A stretch of 64,000 nucleotides of DNA, taken from Bacteroides ilei (GTDB lineage: Bacteria; Bacteroidota; Bacteroidia; Bacteroidales; Bacteroidaceae). The position numbers and the translations under genes are program-made. Positions 42,201 to 51,161 of this stretch are shown in pieces. Positions within the stretch are counted from its first letter, which is position 1, and each line of letters opens with the position of its first letter. A model generated the notes under the pieces. The model searched no databases. It was not told the origin of the DNA and saw nothing but the letters and a program-made list of their open reading frames with translations. The stretch lies in the NCBI RefSeq assembly GCF_900128495.1, contig NZ_LT635801.1, positions 1,437,997-1,501,996 of the forward strand, read 5' to 3'.

Positions 42201-44203
42201 GACAGTTATTAGTTAGTATATTATTCTGTGGATGTACTTTGGGTATGTCTGCGGAAGACGGAAGCCGTTTATGGCTCCGTCAGGTCAATTCCGGGAATGC
42301 GACAGTCAACTGCCTGTTGCATTCCCGTACTTTGGATATTGCGAAAAGTGAAATAGCCAAGGGGTGGAAAGGGGCACCTGTTTCCTTACAGCTATGTAAT
42401 GGGGCGGAATATGAGTCGCTTGGAGGAGAAGGATATACAATCCGTTCTGTAGGCGGGAATATCGAAATCGGATCGGTTTCGGAAGTAGGACTGCTTTACG
42501 GGACTTATCATCTGTTGCGTCTGCAGGAAATGAAAGCGGATGTGAGTAAGCTGGATATCAAGGAAAAGCCGGCTTATTCATTGCGTATACTCAATCATTG
42601 GGATAATCTGGACGGTACCATCGAGCGGGGCTATGCCGGACATTCTTTGTGGAAATGGGAAGATTTGCCAGCTACAATTTCTCCTCGTTATGAGGAGTAT
42701 GCACGTGCCAATGCTTCTGTAGGTATCAATGGTACTGTACTTAATAATGTGAACGCATCTCCCGAGATCCTTTCGGCAGATTATTTGCAGAAGGTCAAGG
42801 TACTGGCCGATATATTCCGTCCTTATGGCTTGAAGGTATATCTGTCTGTCAACTTTGCTTCACCGATGGCTTTAGGGAAGCTGGCAACAGCCGATCCGCT
42901 TAACCCGGACGTGATGGGGTGGTGGCAGAAAAAAGTGAAGGAAATATATAGTCTGATACCTGATTTCGGAGGGTTTCTGGTTAAGGCCAATTCTGAAGGA
43001 CAGCCGGGACCATGTGATTATAAACGTACACATGCCCAAGGTGCCAATATGCTGGCCGAGGCGTTGAAACCTTATGGGGGTATTGTAATGTGGCGGGCTT
43101 TTGTATACAGTCCTTCCGATCATGATCGTGCCAAACAGGCATATCTTGAATTCCAGCCTCTTGACGGGCAGTTTCTTGACAATGTTATCGTACAGATCAA
43201 GAATGGTCCGATCGATTTTCAGCCCCGTGAGCCGTATAGTCCGTTATTCACGTCAATGAAGCATACTTCGATGATGGTAGAATTCCAGATAACCCAGGAA
43301 TATCTGGGACATTCCAATCATCTGGCTTATCTGGCACCTATGTGGAAAGAGTTTTTCGGTTATGTGCAGCCTAATTCTCTGAGAGCGATGGCCGGCGTTG
43401 CCAATGTGGGTGATGAGGTGAACTGGTGCGGACATGATTTTGCCCAATCCAACTGGTATGCATTCGGCCGTCTGGCCTGGAATCCGGCATTGACATCCGA
43501 AGAGATTGCCGATGAATGGTTGAAACAGACATTCACGACCGACAGCAGGTTCGTTGGACCGATGGAGCAGGTCATGTGTGACAGCCGAGAAGCTGTGGTT
43601 GATTATATGATGCCTTTGGGATTGCATCACATCTTTGCCTGGGGACATCATTATGGTCCTGAGCCATGGTGCTCGGTTCCGGGAGCACGTCCTGACTGGC
43701 TGCCTCCATATTACCATCAGGCCGATAAGGTGGGATTGGGTTTTGACAGAAGCCATACAGGAAGTAATGCTGTGGCCCAATATCCGGATTCATTAAACAG
43801 GATATTCGACAGTCTGGATACATGTCCCGAGGAATTTCTTCTCTGGTTCCATCATGTGCCATGGAAGTACCGGATGAAGAGTGGAAAAACGTTGTGGGAA
43901 GAACTTTGTTATTCTTATGATGAAGGAGTAAAGAAAGTTCGTGGTTTCCAGAATGTGTGGGAGAAGATGAAGCCATATGTAGATGAAGAACGCTATGGAA
44001 ATGTAGCCGGACGTCTGGATATCCAGATGCATGATGCAATCTGGTGGAAAGATGCTTGCCTGCTCTATTTTCAGAAATTCTCAAAAATGAAATTGCCGGC
44101 AGATGTAGAAAAGCCGGTCTATAAACTGAAAGAATTGGAAAAGGTAAAGTTACCTATCAGTAACTTTGAACGTCCTACTAAGGATATGTTGCCTAACCCA
44201 TAA
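42194..44203 (+). CDS. GH67 alpha-glucuronidase
   Basis: This 669-residue protein starts inside the last codons of the GH43 gene (7-bp overlap) and has a signal peptide (MVRQLLVSIL to GMSA). GH67 motifs are clear: GLLYGTYHLLRLQ in the N-terminal domain, IKEKPAYSLRILNHWDNLDGTIERGYAG, GFLVKANSEGQPGP, FQPLDGQFLDNVIVQIKNGPIDFQPREP (catalytic segment), and ITQEYLGHSNHLAYLAPMWKE. It removes 4-O-methyl-glucuronic acid from the non-reducing end of xylo-oligosaccharides. It ends the symporter operon before a strong hairpin. The signal peptide implies a periplasmic site although its partner GH43_1 looks cytoplasmic. Confidence 0.96.
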   Translation: MVRQLLVSILFCGCTLGMSAEDGSRLWLRQVNSGNATVNCLLHSRTLDIAKSEIAKGWKGAPVSLQLCNGAEYESLGGEGYTIRSVGGNIEIGSVSEVGLLYGTYHLLRLQEMKADVSKLDIKEKPAYSLRILNHWDNLDGTIERGYAGHSLWKWEDLPATISPRYEEYARANASVGINGTVLNNVNASPEILSADYLQKVKVLADIFRPYGLKVYLSVNFASPMALGKLATADPLNPDVMGWWQKKVKEIYSLIPDFGGFLVKANSEGQPGPCDYKRTHAQGANMLAEALKPYGGIVMWRAFVYSPSDHDRAKQAYLEFQPLDGQFLDNVIVQIKNGPIDFQPREPYSPLFTSMKHTSMMVEFQITQEYLGHSNHLAYLAPMWKEFFGYVQPNSLRAMAGVANVGDEVNWCGHDFAQSNWYAFGRLAWNPALTSEEIADEWLKQTFTTDSRFVGPMEQVMCDSREAVVDYMMPLGLHHIFAWGHHYGPEPWCSVPGARPDWLPPYYHQADKVGLGFDRSHTGSNAVAQYPDSLNRIFDSLDTCPEEFLLWFHHVPWKYRMKSGKTLWEELCYSYDEGVKKVRGFQNVWEKMKPYVDEERYGNVAGRLDIQMHDAIWWKDACLLYFQKFSKMKLPADVEKPVYKLKELEKVKLPISNFERPTKDMLPNP

Positions 44204-44244
44204 AGACTTTTATTTTGTTACTGAAATATGTCTGTTTTGTGCGG

Positions 44245-44283
44245 CCCCTCAAAAGTGAAAATCTTTTGAGGGGTTCGTTTTAT
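44245..44283 (+). terminator. Terminator of the symporter-GH10-GH43-GH67 operon
   Basis: CCCCTCAAAAG at 44245-44255 pairs with CTTTTGAGGGG at 44263-44273 around a 7-nt loop, followed by TTCGTTTTATTTTT. It lies between the convergent GH67 and HTCS genes and may serve both. Confidence 0.85.
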
Positions 44284-44316
44284 TTTTCAGAAGAGAGAAA
44301 TATACATTTCCTTTAA

Positions 44317-47300
44317 CTAATCAGAAGTTCCGTTAGTTTCGTTTTCCTCCTTATGGTCTGTCAAATTAGCTTGCATGTATTCTTTTGGTGACATTCCGAA
44401 ATATTCCTTGAAGGTATTGGAAAAATGAGACAGATTATTATATCCTACGGCGTAGGCGACTTCCGAAATGCTCAGCTTCTTTTCTTTGAGCAGTTTGGCA
44501 GCCTGTTGCATGCGTATATTGCGGATAAAGTCGCGGGACGACAAATTGGTCAGTTCCTTAAGTTTTCTGTGCAGATGTACACGGCTGAGGCCTACCTCAT
44601 TAGCTAACATTTCCACACTTAATGAAGGCTCCGACAAATTGTCGTTTATGATTTTCATAATCTTGTTCATCAGTACTTCGTCAGACGATTTGAGTTGGAT
44701 CTTCTGAACTTTATCAGCCTGTTCCTGTGCACCGCTGAACTTGTTCTTCAGCAGGCGTCGATTGTTGATAAGATTGGTTATGATACCTTGTAGCATTTCA
44801 ATGTGGAATGGTTTTACAAGGTAGCTGTCGGCACCCAGACCGATTCCTTCAAGCTGTTCTTCGGCACGCCCTTTGGCGGTTAGCAGAATTACCGGGATAT
44901 GGTTGATATTTGCGTTCTGTTTGATTTTCTTACAGAGAGTGAATCCGTCCATTTCCGGCATCATTACGTCACTGACAACCAGGTCGACATGATTGTTCAG
45001 AATGTACTCATATGCTTCTCGTCCGTTGTTGCAGGTCTGTACCTTGTATTCGGATGAAAGTTCATTTTTCAGATATTCCAGGATTTTTTTCTCGTCATCA
45101 ACGACCAAAATGTGCAGATTACTTTTTGCCTTGACCTTTTTGCCTTCTTCCTTTTCATTTCCTTCCAGACTTTCCAATTCAGACTGTTTATACTTTTGCA
45201 GAAATTGATTTTTATTCTCAAATTCAGTAGGTTGTTCCATTTCTTCCAGCATCAGATGGTTCCCTCCTGCAGGAATACGTACTATAAATTCGCTACCTTG
45301 CACATCTTTCCGGTTGCGGGCAATGATTATTCCATGATGCAGTTCAACCAATGAACGGGTCAGATGTAATCCTACTCCTGTGCCTGCCTGATTGCGGGTT
45401 ATATCATTGTTGATTTGGTAAAAACGGTCGAATATCCGTTCAATCTGGCTGTCGTCGAGTCCTATACCGGTATCGGCGACTTTGATTTCTATGTATTTCC
45501 GTAACGGCATCTTGTATTCTTCACTTTCTCCGGTGCTCAGTGTAATGGTGACAGTTCCTCCTTCCGGAGTGTACTTGAATGCGTTCGATAACAGATTCAT
45601 TACGACTTTATCGAAATTATTCAGGTCAATCCATGCTTTCAGATGCTCTTCTGTATGATTGAATTCCGGTGTAATATGTTTTTTCTCTGCGATGAAACCA
45701 AATGCCATCACCAAGTCTTCAATGAATCCTACCATGTCAGTTTCACGAAATTTCAGATGCATTTGTCCTTTGTCTATTTTACGGATATCCATCAATTGGT
45801 TGATTAGTCGCAAGATCCGCTGGGAATTACGGTAAATCATCATATAGGTCTTTCCGAGTTCAGAATCCTTGCAATTCTGGATCAGTTTTTCCAATGGATT
45901 GATGATTAGTGTCATCGGAGTCCGGATTTCATGAGATATGTTAATGAAAAACTGCAGTTTGGCTTCATTGAGTGCTTCTGCGTGCTGCCGTTCCAGTTTC
46001 TCTCTGCGCTGATCCAGTCGTGAACGGATGAAACTTATAATAACTCCTGCCACAGACAATCCGGCAAGAAGGTATATGAGGTAAGCCCACCAGGACTGGA
46101 ACCAAGGCGGGGTAATGATGATATGTATATTTTTGATTTCGGAACTCTGGCCGTGATTCAATGCATATACCTGAAAGGTATAATGTCCCGGACGCAGATT
46201 GTTGTAGGTAACGGTATTGATACCGGGGGCAGTTTGTTGCCATTCTGTCTCCAGTTCCTTGATATGGTATTTATATATGATTTGTGGAGTATCGGCAAAT
46301 TGAAGTGTCGAAAAGGATATACTGAAAGTATTGTCCCGATGGCCGAGCCTGAAACGGTCGGATTCGGTAACTGCCTGTCGGGTGATGTGTTCTCCTCCCG
46401 ACAAACTGTTGGTATTGATGGATTTACCGGAAACGATGAAATCGGTAATCAGAATTTCAGGCTTTTGCGGGGATATGGTAATTTTTTCCGGAACGAAAGA
46501 AGTGATGCCGTTTACTCCACCGAAAAAGATTTCTCCCTCCGGTGAACGGAAAAAGGCTCCTCGAGTGAATTCGTTACCTTGAAGTCCGTCACTTGAGTAA
46601 TAGGTTGTAAAGCTGTTTTTACTCAGATCCAGGCAGCTGATACCATGAAACGTACTTACCCAGATATTGTTCAGATTATCTTCACATATACCACATACAA
46701 CGTTGTTACTCAATCCATTTTCTTGGGTATAGCGTTTTATTTCTTTTGTCTGTTTGTTGAACGAATATAAGCCGTTGGATGTTCCGGCCCATATTGTTCC
46801 GTCTTTTGCTTCTATGATTGCATAGCCGATGCAGTTTCCGATGATGTAATTCTTGTTGGTAAAGTTGATGAAACTTTGTGTTTGGGGATTGAAACAGCTG
46901 ATACCTTTGAAATGACCGATCCAGATAAGTCCTTCCTTGTCACAATAAAGTGAGTTGATCCAACCGTTGAGCAGTTCGTCCACTCCCGGTTTGTCGTCAT
47001 TTCTTTCTTGTGCTTCATAACATTTGATAGTCTGATTTTTTTTGTCGTATACATAAAATCCGGAGCCATATGTACTGAAATACAGACGTTTGTCTTTGTC
47101 TTCTGTGATGGAGAAAACACGTTCGTTACTCATTTCCGGGATGAAGTCGCAGATCCCGGTCTGTGGATTACATCTGGCGGCCCCTTTGGTATATGTTCCC
47201 AACCATAGCTCTTTATCCGAGTCCTGGAATATTGAGAGGACCGTATTGGCTATGTCCTGGATTCCTTTTCCCGGAGTGAAATGTTTGATCTGCCGATAGT

Positions 47301-48441
47301 CTTTGTCAAGAATATATAACCCTTCGTTATCGGTCCCTACATATAGTCTTCCGTCATTGTCCTGTAACAGGGACATGACACAACTGTTGCCGATCGGGTT
47401 GTTGCGGAGCGATTTATAACCGTAATATTGAAACGGGTTCTTTTTCTGGGGGGCGAATACGATACCCCGTTGGAACAGTCCGAGCCAGAGATTGTTTTCA
47501 CGGTCAATCAGGATGGAATGGATTTTGGCATTGTTAATATTGATTGTAAGGTCTTCCAGATCTTTATCCTGTATTTCCTTACTTCCTGGGGTGTAGATTT
47601 TCAGCCCTTCTCCGTCTGTCCCTATATAGAGATTATTCTGGATAAAGGATAAAGTCTTGATCTGCAGGTCAAATCTACCATGATATGGCAGTTGTGTTAT
47701 TTGTGATGTTTGAGGATTATATACATTGACTCCCCCTTTCAGGGTTCCGATATAGATGTTTCCGGCATCGTCTTTGGTAAGTACGGATATATTGTTTTCA
47801 CTGATAAATGGTTTTTGGAATAGTTTGCTCTGCCGTGTTGTGGGATTATAGCATAACAGGCCGTTGTTTTCGGCTCCCAGCCAGATATTTCCGCTGTCAT
47901 CTTCCAGTATGGAACTCAGATAGATAAAATCGGGTTTGTCAAGATCTTCTACACGTATGCCTTTTTGTTCTCCCCGGCTAATTTTGAATGCACCTTCTCC
48001 CGATGAGGCTATCCATATGTCTCCGTTTTTGCTTTCAATGACTTGGCGGATGTGAGGGTGTACCCTGACAGATTTGTTGTATAGAGGAAGTTCGGAGAAT
48101 GTGTTGGTCCTATAGTCATATTTCATCAGTCCACCTAACGAGCATATCCAAAAATTACCTTCTCTGTCTTCAAACAGGCTGTGTATATAGTTGTCCAAAA
48201 GGGACGTCGAGTCGTTGTCTATATGATAATAGCATGTGTATTTGTTACCGTCGAACATGTTCAGACCATATTCAGTGGCTATCCAGATAAATCCTTTGTG
48301 GTCCTGATATATGTCGTTGATCAGACTGCTGGAGATTTGGTTGTCGGTAGAATAAATTATACTGGTCTGGGATGGTACCGGAAGAGCTGCCATCCAGCAG
48401 ACCAGTATAATTATCAGGTATTTCAGTGTTTTCCTTTGCAT
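44317..48441 (-). CDS. Hybrid two-component regulator (HTCS) of the xylan locus
   Basis: This 1,374-residue protein has a signal/anchor (1-25) and a periplasmic double propeller of Reg_prop repeats (GFIWIATEYGLNMFDG near 55, GNIWLGAENNGLLCYNP near 190, others up to 600). A Y_Y_Y domain lies at about 690-770 and the membrane helix at about 780-800. The kinase has His837 in NISHEIRTPMTL and NLLSNAFKYTP. The receiver domain has Asp1158 in VVSDVMMPEMDG, and the AraC domain (about 1265-1365) contains VHLHRKLKELTNLSS and ISEVAYAVGYNN. Such regulators bind an oligosaccharide directly and switch on their PUL. Its place beside GH3 and GH67 suggests xylan control. The promoter with perfect -7 box is in the gap before GH3. 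Confidence 0.95.
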   Translation of the reverse strand: MQRKTLKYLIIILVCWMAALPVPSQTSIIYSTDNQISSSLINDIYQDHKGFIWIATEYGLNMFDGNKYTCYYHIDNDSTSLLDNYIHSLFEDREGNFWICSLGGLMKYDYRTNTFSELPLYNKSVRVHPHIRQVIESKNGDIWIASSGEGAFKISRGEQKGIRVEDLDKPDFIYLSSILEDDSGNIWLGAENNGLLCYNPTTRQSKLFQKPFISENNISVLTKDDAGNIYIGTLKGGVNVYNPQTSQITQLPYHGRFDLQIKTLSFIQNNLYIGTDGEGLKIYTPGSKEIQDKDLEDLTININNAKIHSILIDRENNLWLGLFQRGIVFAPQKKNPFQYYGYKSLRNNPIGNSCVMSLLQDNDGRLYVGTDNEGLYILDKDYRQIKHFTPGKGIQDIANTVLSIFQDSDKELWLGTYTKGAARCNPQTGICDFIPEMSNERVFSITEDKDKRLYFSTYGSGFYVYDKKNQTIKCYEAQERNDDKPGVDELLNGWINSLYCDKEGLIWIGHFKGISCFNPQTQSFINFTNKNYIIGNCIGYAIIEAKDGTIWAGTSNGLYSFNKQTKEIKRYTQENGLSNNVVCGICEDNLNNIWVSTFHGISCLDLSKNSFTTYYSSDGLQGNEFTRGAFFRSPEGEIFFGGVNGITSFVPEKITISPQKPEILITDFIVSGKSINTNSLSGGEHITRQAVTESDRFRLGHRDNTFSISFSTLQFADTPQIIYKYHIKELETEWQQTAPGINTVTYNNLRPGHYTFQVYALNHGQSSEIKNIHIIITPPWFQSWWAYLIYLLAGLSVAGVIISFIRSRLDQRREKLERQHAEALNEAKLQFFINISHEIRTPMTLIINPLEKLIQNCKDSELGKTYMMIYRNSQRILRLINQLMDIRKIDKGQMHLKFRETDMVGFIEDLVMAFGFIAEKKHITPEFNHTEEHLKAWIDLNNFDKVVMNLLSNAFKYTPEGGTVTITLSTGESEEYKMPLRKYIEIKVADTGIGLDDSQIERIFDRFYQINNDITRNQAGTGVGLHLTRSLVELHHGIIIARNRKDVQGSEFIVRIPAGGNHLMLEEMEQPTEFENKNQFLQKYKQSELESLEGNEKEEGKKVKAKSNLHILVVDDEKKILEYLKNELSSEYKVQTCNNGREAYEYILNNHVDLVVSDVMMPEMDGFTLCKKIKQNANINHIPVILLTAKGRAEEQLEGIGLGADSYLVKPFHIEMLQGIITNLINNRRLLKNKFSGAQEQADKVQKIQLKSSDEVLMNKIMKIINDNLSEPSLSVEMLANEVGLSRVHLHRKLKELTNLSSRDFIRNIRMQQAAKLLKEKKLSISEVAYAVGYNNLSHFSNTFKEYFGMSPKEYMQANLTDHKEENETNGTSD

Positions 48442-48472
48442 AACTGTGAAATGGTAGATTAAGTAAGTTACG

Positions 48473-48480
48473 CAAAGGTA
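48473..48480 (-). promoter_or_regulatory. HTCS promoter -7 box
   Basis: On the minus strand TACCTTTG matches TAnnTTTG exactly and lies 32 bp before the HTCS ATG, in the 78-bp gap after GH3. A TTTTTTG tract sits just upstream, but no clear -33 box is seen. Confidence 0.6.
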
Positions 48481-48519
48481 ACAAAAAAGGAATACGAATG
48501 TTTAAATTTTAGTAAACAT

Positions 48520-51120
48520 TCATTCATCGTTTACTGAAATGTCTATTTTTTTTAATAAATCTGTATCAGATGTACCTCCGTACAGGATTTCGTATTCTCC
48601 GTCAATCAGTCTCATGGTATTGGTTGACGGGTCGAACCACTGGAATTTCTCTGCATCCATCGGTATCGTGACATTTACAGTTGTACCTTGGTTGACGGCT
48701 ATACGTTTGAAACTGCGTAATGCATGGGTAGGTCCGTCTGTTTCTCCTTTACGTTTTAAATAGATCTGTACGACTTCCTCTCCGTCATATTTCCCGGTAT
48801 TGCTTACCGGTATCGTTAAAGTTACTTGTTTTCCTTTCCCTATCGTATTTGAACTGAGTGAAGCCTCACCATAATTGAATTGAGTATAGCTCAATCCATG
48901 TCCGAAGCAGAAGAGAGGGTCTCCCGTGAAATAACGGTATGTTCGGTTCTTCATGGAGTAGTCTTCAAAATCAGGAAGTTGGCTGTCGTTCCGATAAAAA
49001 GTTACGGGGAGTCTTCCCGCCGGATTATAATCGCCGGTCAATACATCGGCTACAGCAGTACCGCCGGCTTGTCCCGGATACCAGGCTTGGATGATGGCAT
49101 CACAAAGCTGGCTTTCAGGTTCCAATCCCATTGCAGAGCCGGAGTAGTTGACAAAAACTATCGGTTTTCCGAGTTTCTTCAGTTCGGTAATCATGCGGCG
49201 TTGGATAGCAGGTAATTCGATGGATGTACGGTCGCCACCTTTGAATCCGGCAGCGCTGACCGGCATTTCCTCTCCTTCCAGGGATGGAGCGATTCCTCCT
49301 GCATAGACGATGATATCGGCATCTTTGACTTTGTCAATCGAGGCTTGTAGGTTGACCGGAACATCACGTCCCATATCAAAGTCCAATTGTGCGGCACGGT
49401 CTTTGCTGTAAAAGATGAATTCGACTTTTACGTTATATGATTTCCCTTTTTCTGCCTTTAGGGTATAGACATTGGCATAATTCTGCAGATACTTCCCTTC
49501 TCCTACTTTTTCCCCGTTGATATAAAGCCGGATGATTCCATGTGTCTGGAAACGGAATCCTATTTCTCCGTCCTGTTGTGGCGTGAAGACCGATTCATAG
49601 GCTGCCGAGAAATCCTGCAGGTTGACTCCCGGAGCGAATACCGTTCCTCCGGTAGTGACAAAATGGAATGGAGTGGATGTATGTGTCACGGTTACAGGCT
49701 GGCCTTCCATTTTAATATTATTCCAATAGGTTGAACGGAAACCAGTCTTGCCGTCGATGCTGCACTGGCTGAATGTGCTTTCGAGGGTAACCTCCGAAGT
49801 GCGGTCACAGCCGAATTCATAGATGAGTCTATCGGCTGGAATGCGGTCCTTCATAGCCTTATATAAAGTTATGGTTTGGGAAGGATATCCGTTATAGTTG
49901 GCCCATTGCATGACCGAATCATTGGCATTAGGTCCGATAAGGGCTATCTTCAAGCCTTTTTTTAATGGCAGTGTATTGTTTTTGTTCTGGAGCAGGACGA
50001 CACTTTCACGTGCCATTTTCAGGGCAAGTTCTTTATGTTCCTTGCTGTCGACAACAGAATAAGGAATGGAATCCCAACAAATATTTTCATCCATTTCTCC
50101 TAATTCGAAGCGGGCTTTCAGCAGGCGTTTTACTGATGTGTCGATCTGTTTTTCATCAATCAGTCCGGCTCTGACCGCATCGGGCAGTGATTTGTAATCA
50201 TTTCCACATTCCAGGTCTGTCCCGCTCAGGACAGCTTCGGCACTGGCGTGCTCCTTGCTTTCATGAGTTCCATGATTCTTTTTTCTCCAGAAATCACTGA
50301 TTGCTCCACAATCGGAAACCACGATACCCTGATATCCCCATTCATTGCGTAGAATCTGTGTCAAGAGTCGGTTGCTTCCGCAGCAGGGGTCTCCTTCAAA
50401 CCGGTTGTAGGCGCACATCACTTCCTTTACATCGGCCTTTTGTACCAGAGCCTTGAATGCCGGAAGGTAGGTTTCCCACAAATCGCGTGGATCTACATTT
50501 TCGGCATTGAACTGATGGCGGTTCCATTCCGGTCCGGAGTGGACGGCAAAATGTTTGGCGCATGCATGAAGTTTGTCATATTTGGCGTCTGCCGGTCCTT
50601 GTAGTCCGTTGACTACGGCTATTCCCATCTGCGAAGTCAGATAGGGATCTTCTCCGTAGGTTTCCTGTCCGCGTCCCCAACGCGGGTCGCGGAAAATGTT
50701 GACATTAGGTGTCCAAAATGTCAGTCCCTGGTAACGCTTCAGTCCGCCGTTTTTGCTGAATTCAGCCGATTTGGCCCTTGCTTCGTCCGAAACGGCCGTG
50801 AATACCTGATAAAGAAGTGCATCGTCAAAAGAAGCGGCCATACCTATGGCCTGAGGAAAGACCGTTGCCAGTCCGGCACGTGCTACTCCATGCAGAGCTT
50901 CATTCCACCAGTCGTATGCCTTAATTCCCAATCGTGGAATGGCGGGAGAGGAGTTCTGCATCAGGGCGGCTTTTTCTTCCAGTGTCAGCCGCGACAGAAG
51001 ATCTTCGGCACGTTGTTCCGGACTGAGTCCGGGATTCTGGTACGGAAGAGATTGTCCGGAGGTCTGTATGCTCAATAAGATTGCTCCTAACCCCAACAAA
51101 GCTTTAAGTTTCTTGTTCAT
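48520..51120 (-). CDS. GH3 beta-xylosidase with PA14 insertion
   Basis: This 866-residue protein has a signal peptide (to about TSGQS). The N-terminal GH3 barrel includes YDWWNEALHGVARAG near 69-83, GRGQETYGEDPYL near 149-161, ACAKHFAVHSGPE, and the nucleophile Asp270 in GIVVSDCGAI. The alpha/beta-sandwich domain is split by a PA14 module (about 440-590; FTPQQDGEIGFRFQTHG). A fibronectin-like C-terminal domain follows (GKYDGEEVVQIYLK). The DWWNEALHG motif and domain order are those of bacterial beta-xylosidases. It would release xylose from short chains in the periplasm. It lies 41 bp after uvrA and 78 bp before HTCS, all on the minus strand. Confidence 0.93.
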   Translation of the reverse strand: MNKKLKALLGLGAILLSIQTSGQSLPYQNPGLSPEQRAEDLLSRLTLEEKAALMQNSSPAIPRLGIKAYDWWNEALHGVARAGLATVFPQAIGMAASFDDALLYQVFTAVSDEARAKSAEFSKNGGLKRYQGLTFWTPNVNIFRDPRWGRGQETYGEDPYLTSQMGIAVVNGLQGPADAKYDKLHACAKHFAVHSGPEWNRHQFNAENVDPRDLWETYLPAFKALVQKADVKEVMCAYNRFEGDPCCGSNRLLTQILRNEWGYQGIVVSDCGAISDFWRKKNHGTHESKEHASAEAVLSGTDLECGNDYKSLPDAVRAGLIDEKQIDTSVKRLLKARFELGEMDENICWDSIPYSVVDSKEHKELALKMARESVVLLQNKNNTLPLKKGLKIALIGPNANDSVMQWANYNGYPSQTITLYKAMKDRIPADRLIYEFGCDRTSEVTLESTFSQCSIDGKTGFRSTYWNNIKMEGQPVTVTHTSTPFHFVTTGGTVFAPGVNLQDFSAAYESVFTPQQDGEIGFRFQTHGIIRLYINGEKVGEGKYLQNYANVYTLKAEKGKSYNVKVEFIFYSKDRAAQLDFDMGRDVPVNLQASIDKVKDADIIVYAGGIAPSLEGEEMPVSAAGFKGGDRTSIELPAIQRRMITELKKLGKPIVFVNYSGSAMGLEPESQLCDAIIQAWYPGQAGGTAVADVLTGDYNPAGRLPVTFYRNDSQLPDFEDYSMKNRTYRYFTGDPLFCFGHGLSYTQFNYGEASLSSNTIGKGKQVTLTIPVSNTGKYDGEEVVQIYLKRKGETDGPTHALRSFKRIAVNQGTTVNVTIPMDAEKFQWFDPSTNTMRLIDGEYEILYGGTSDTDLLKKIDISVNDE

Positions 51121-51161
51121 GTGTTTGATAGTATTTATTTAAGTTAATACAAATAATTTTC

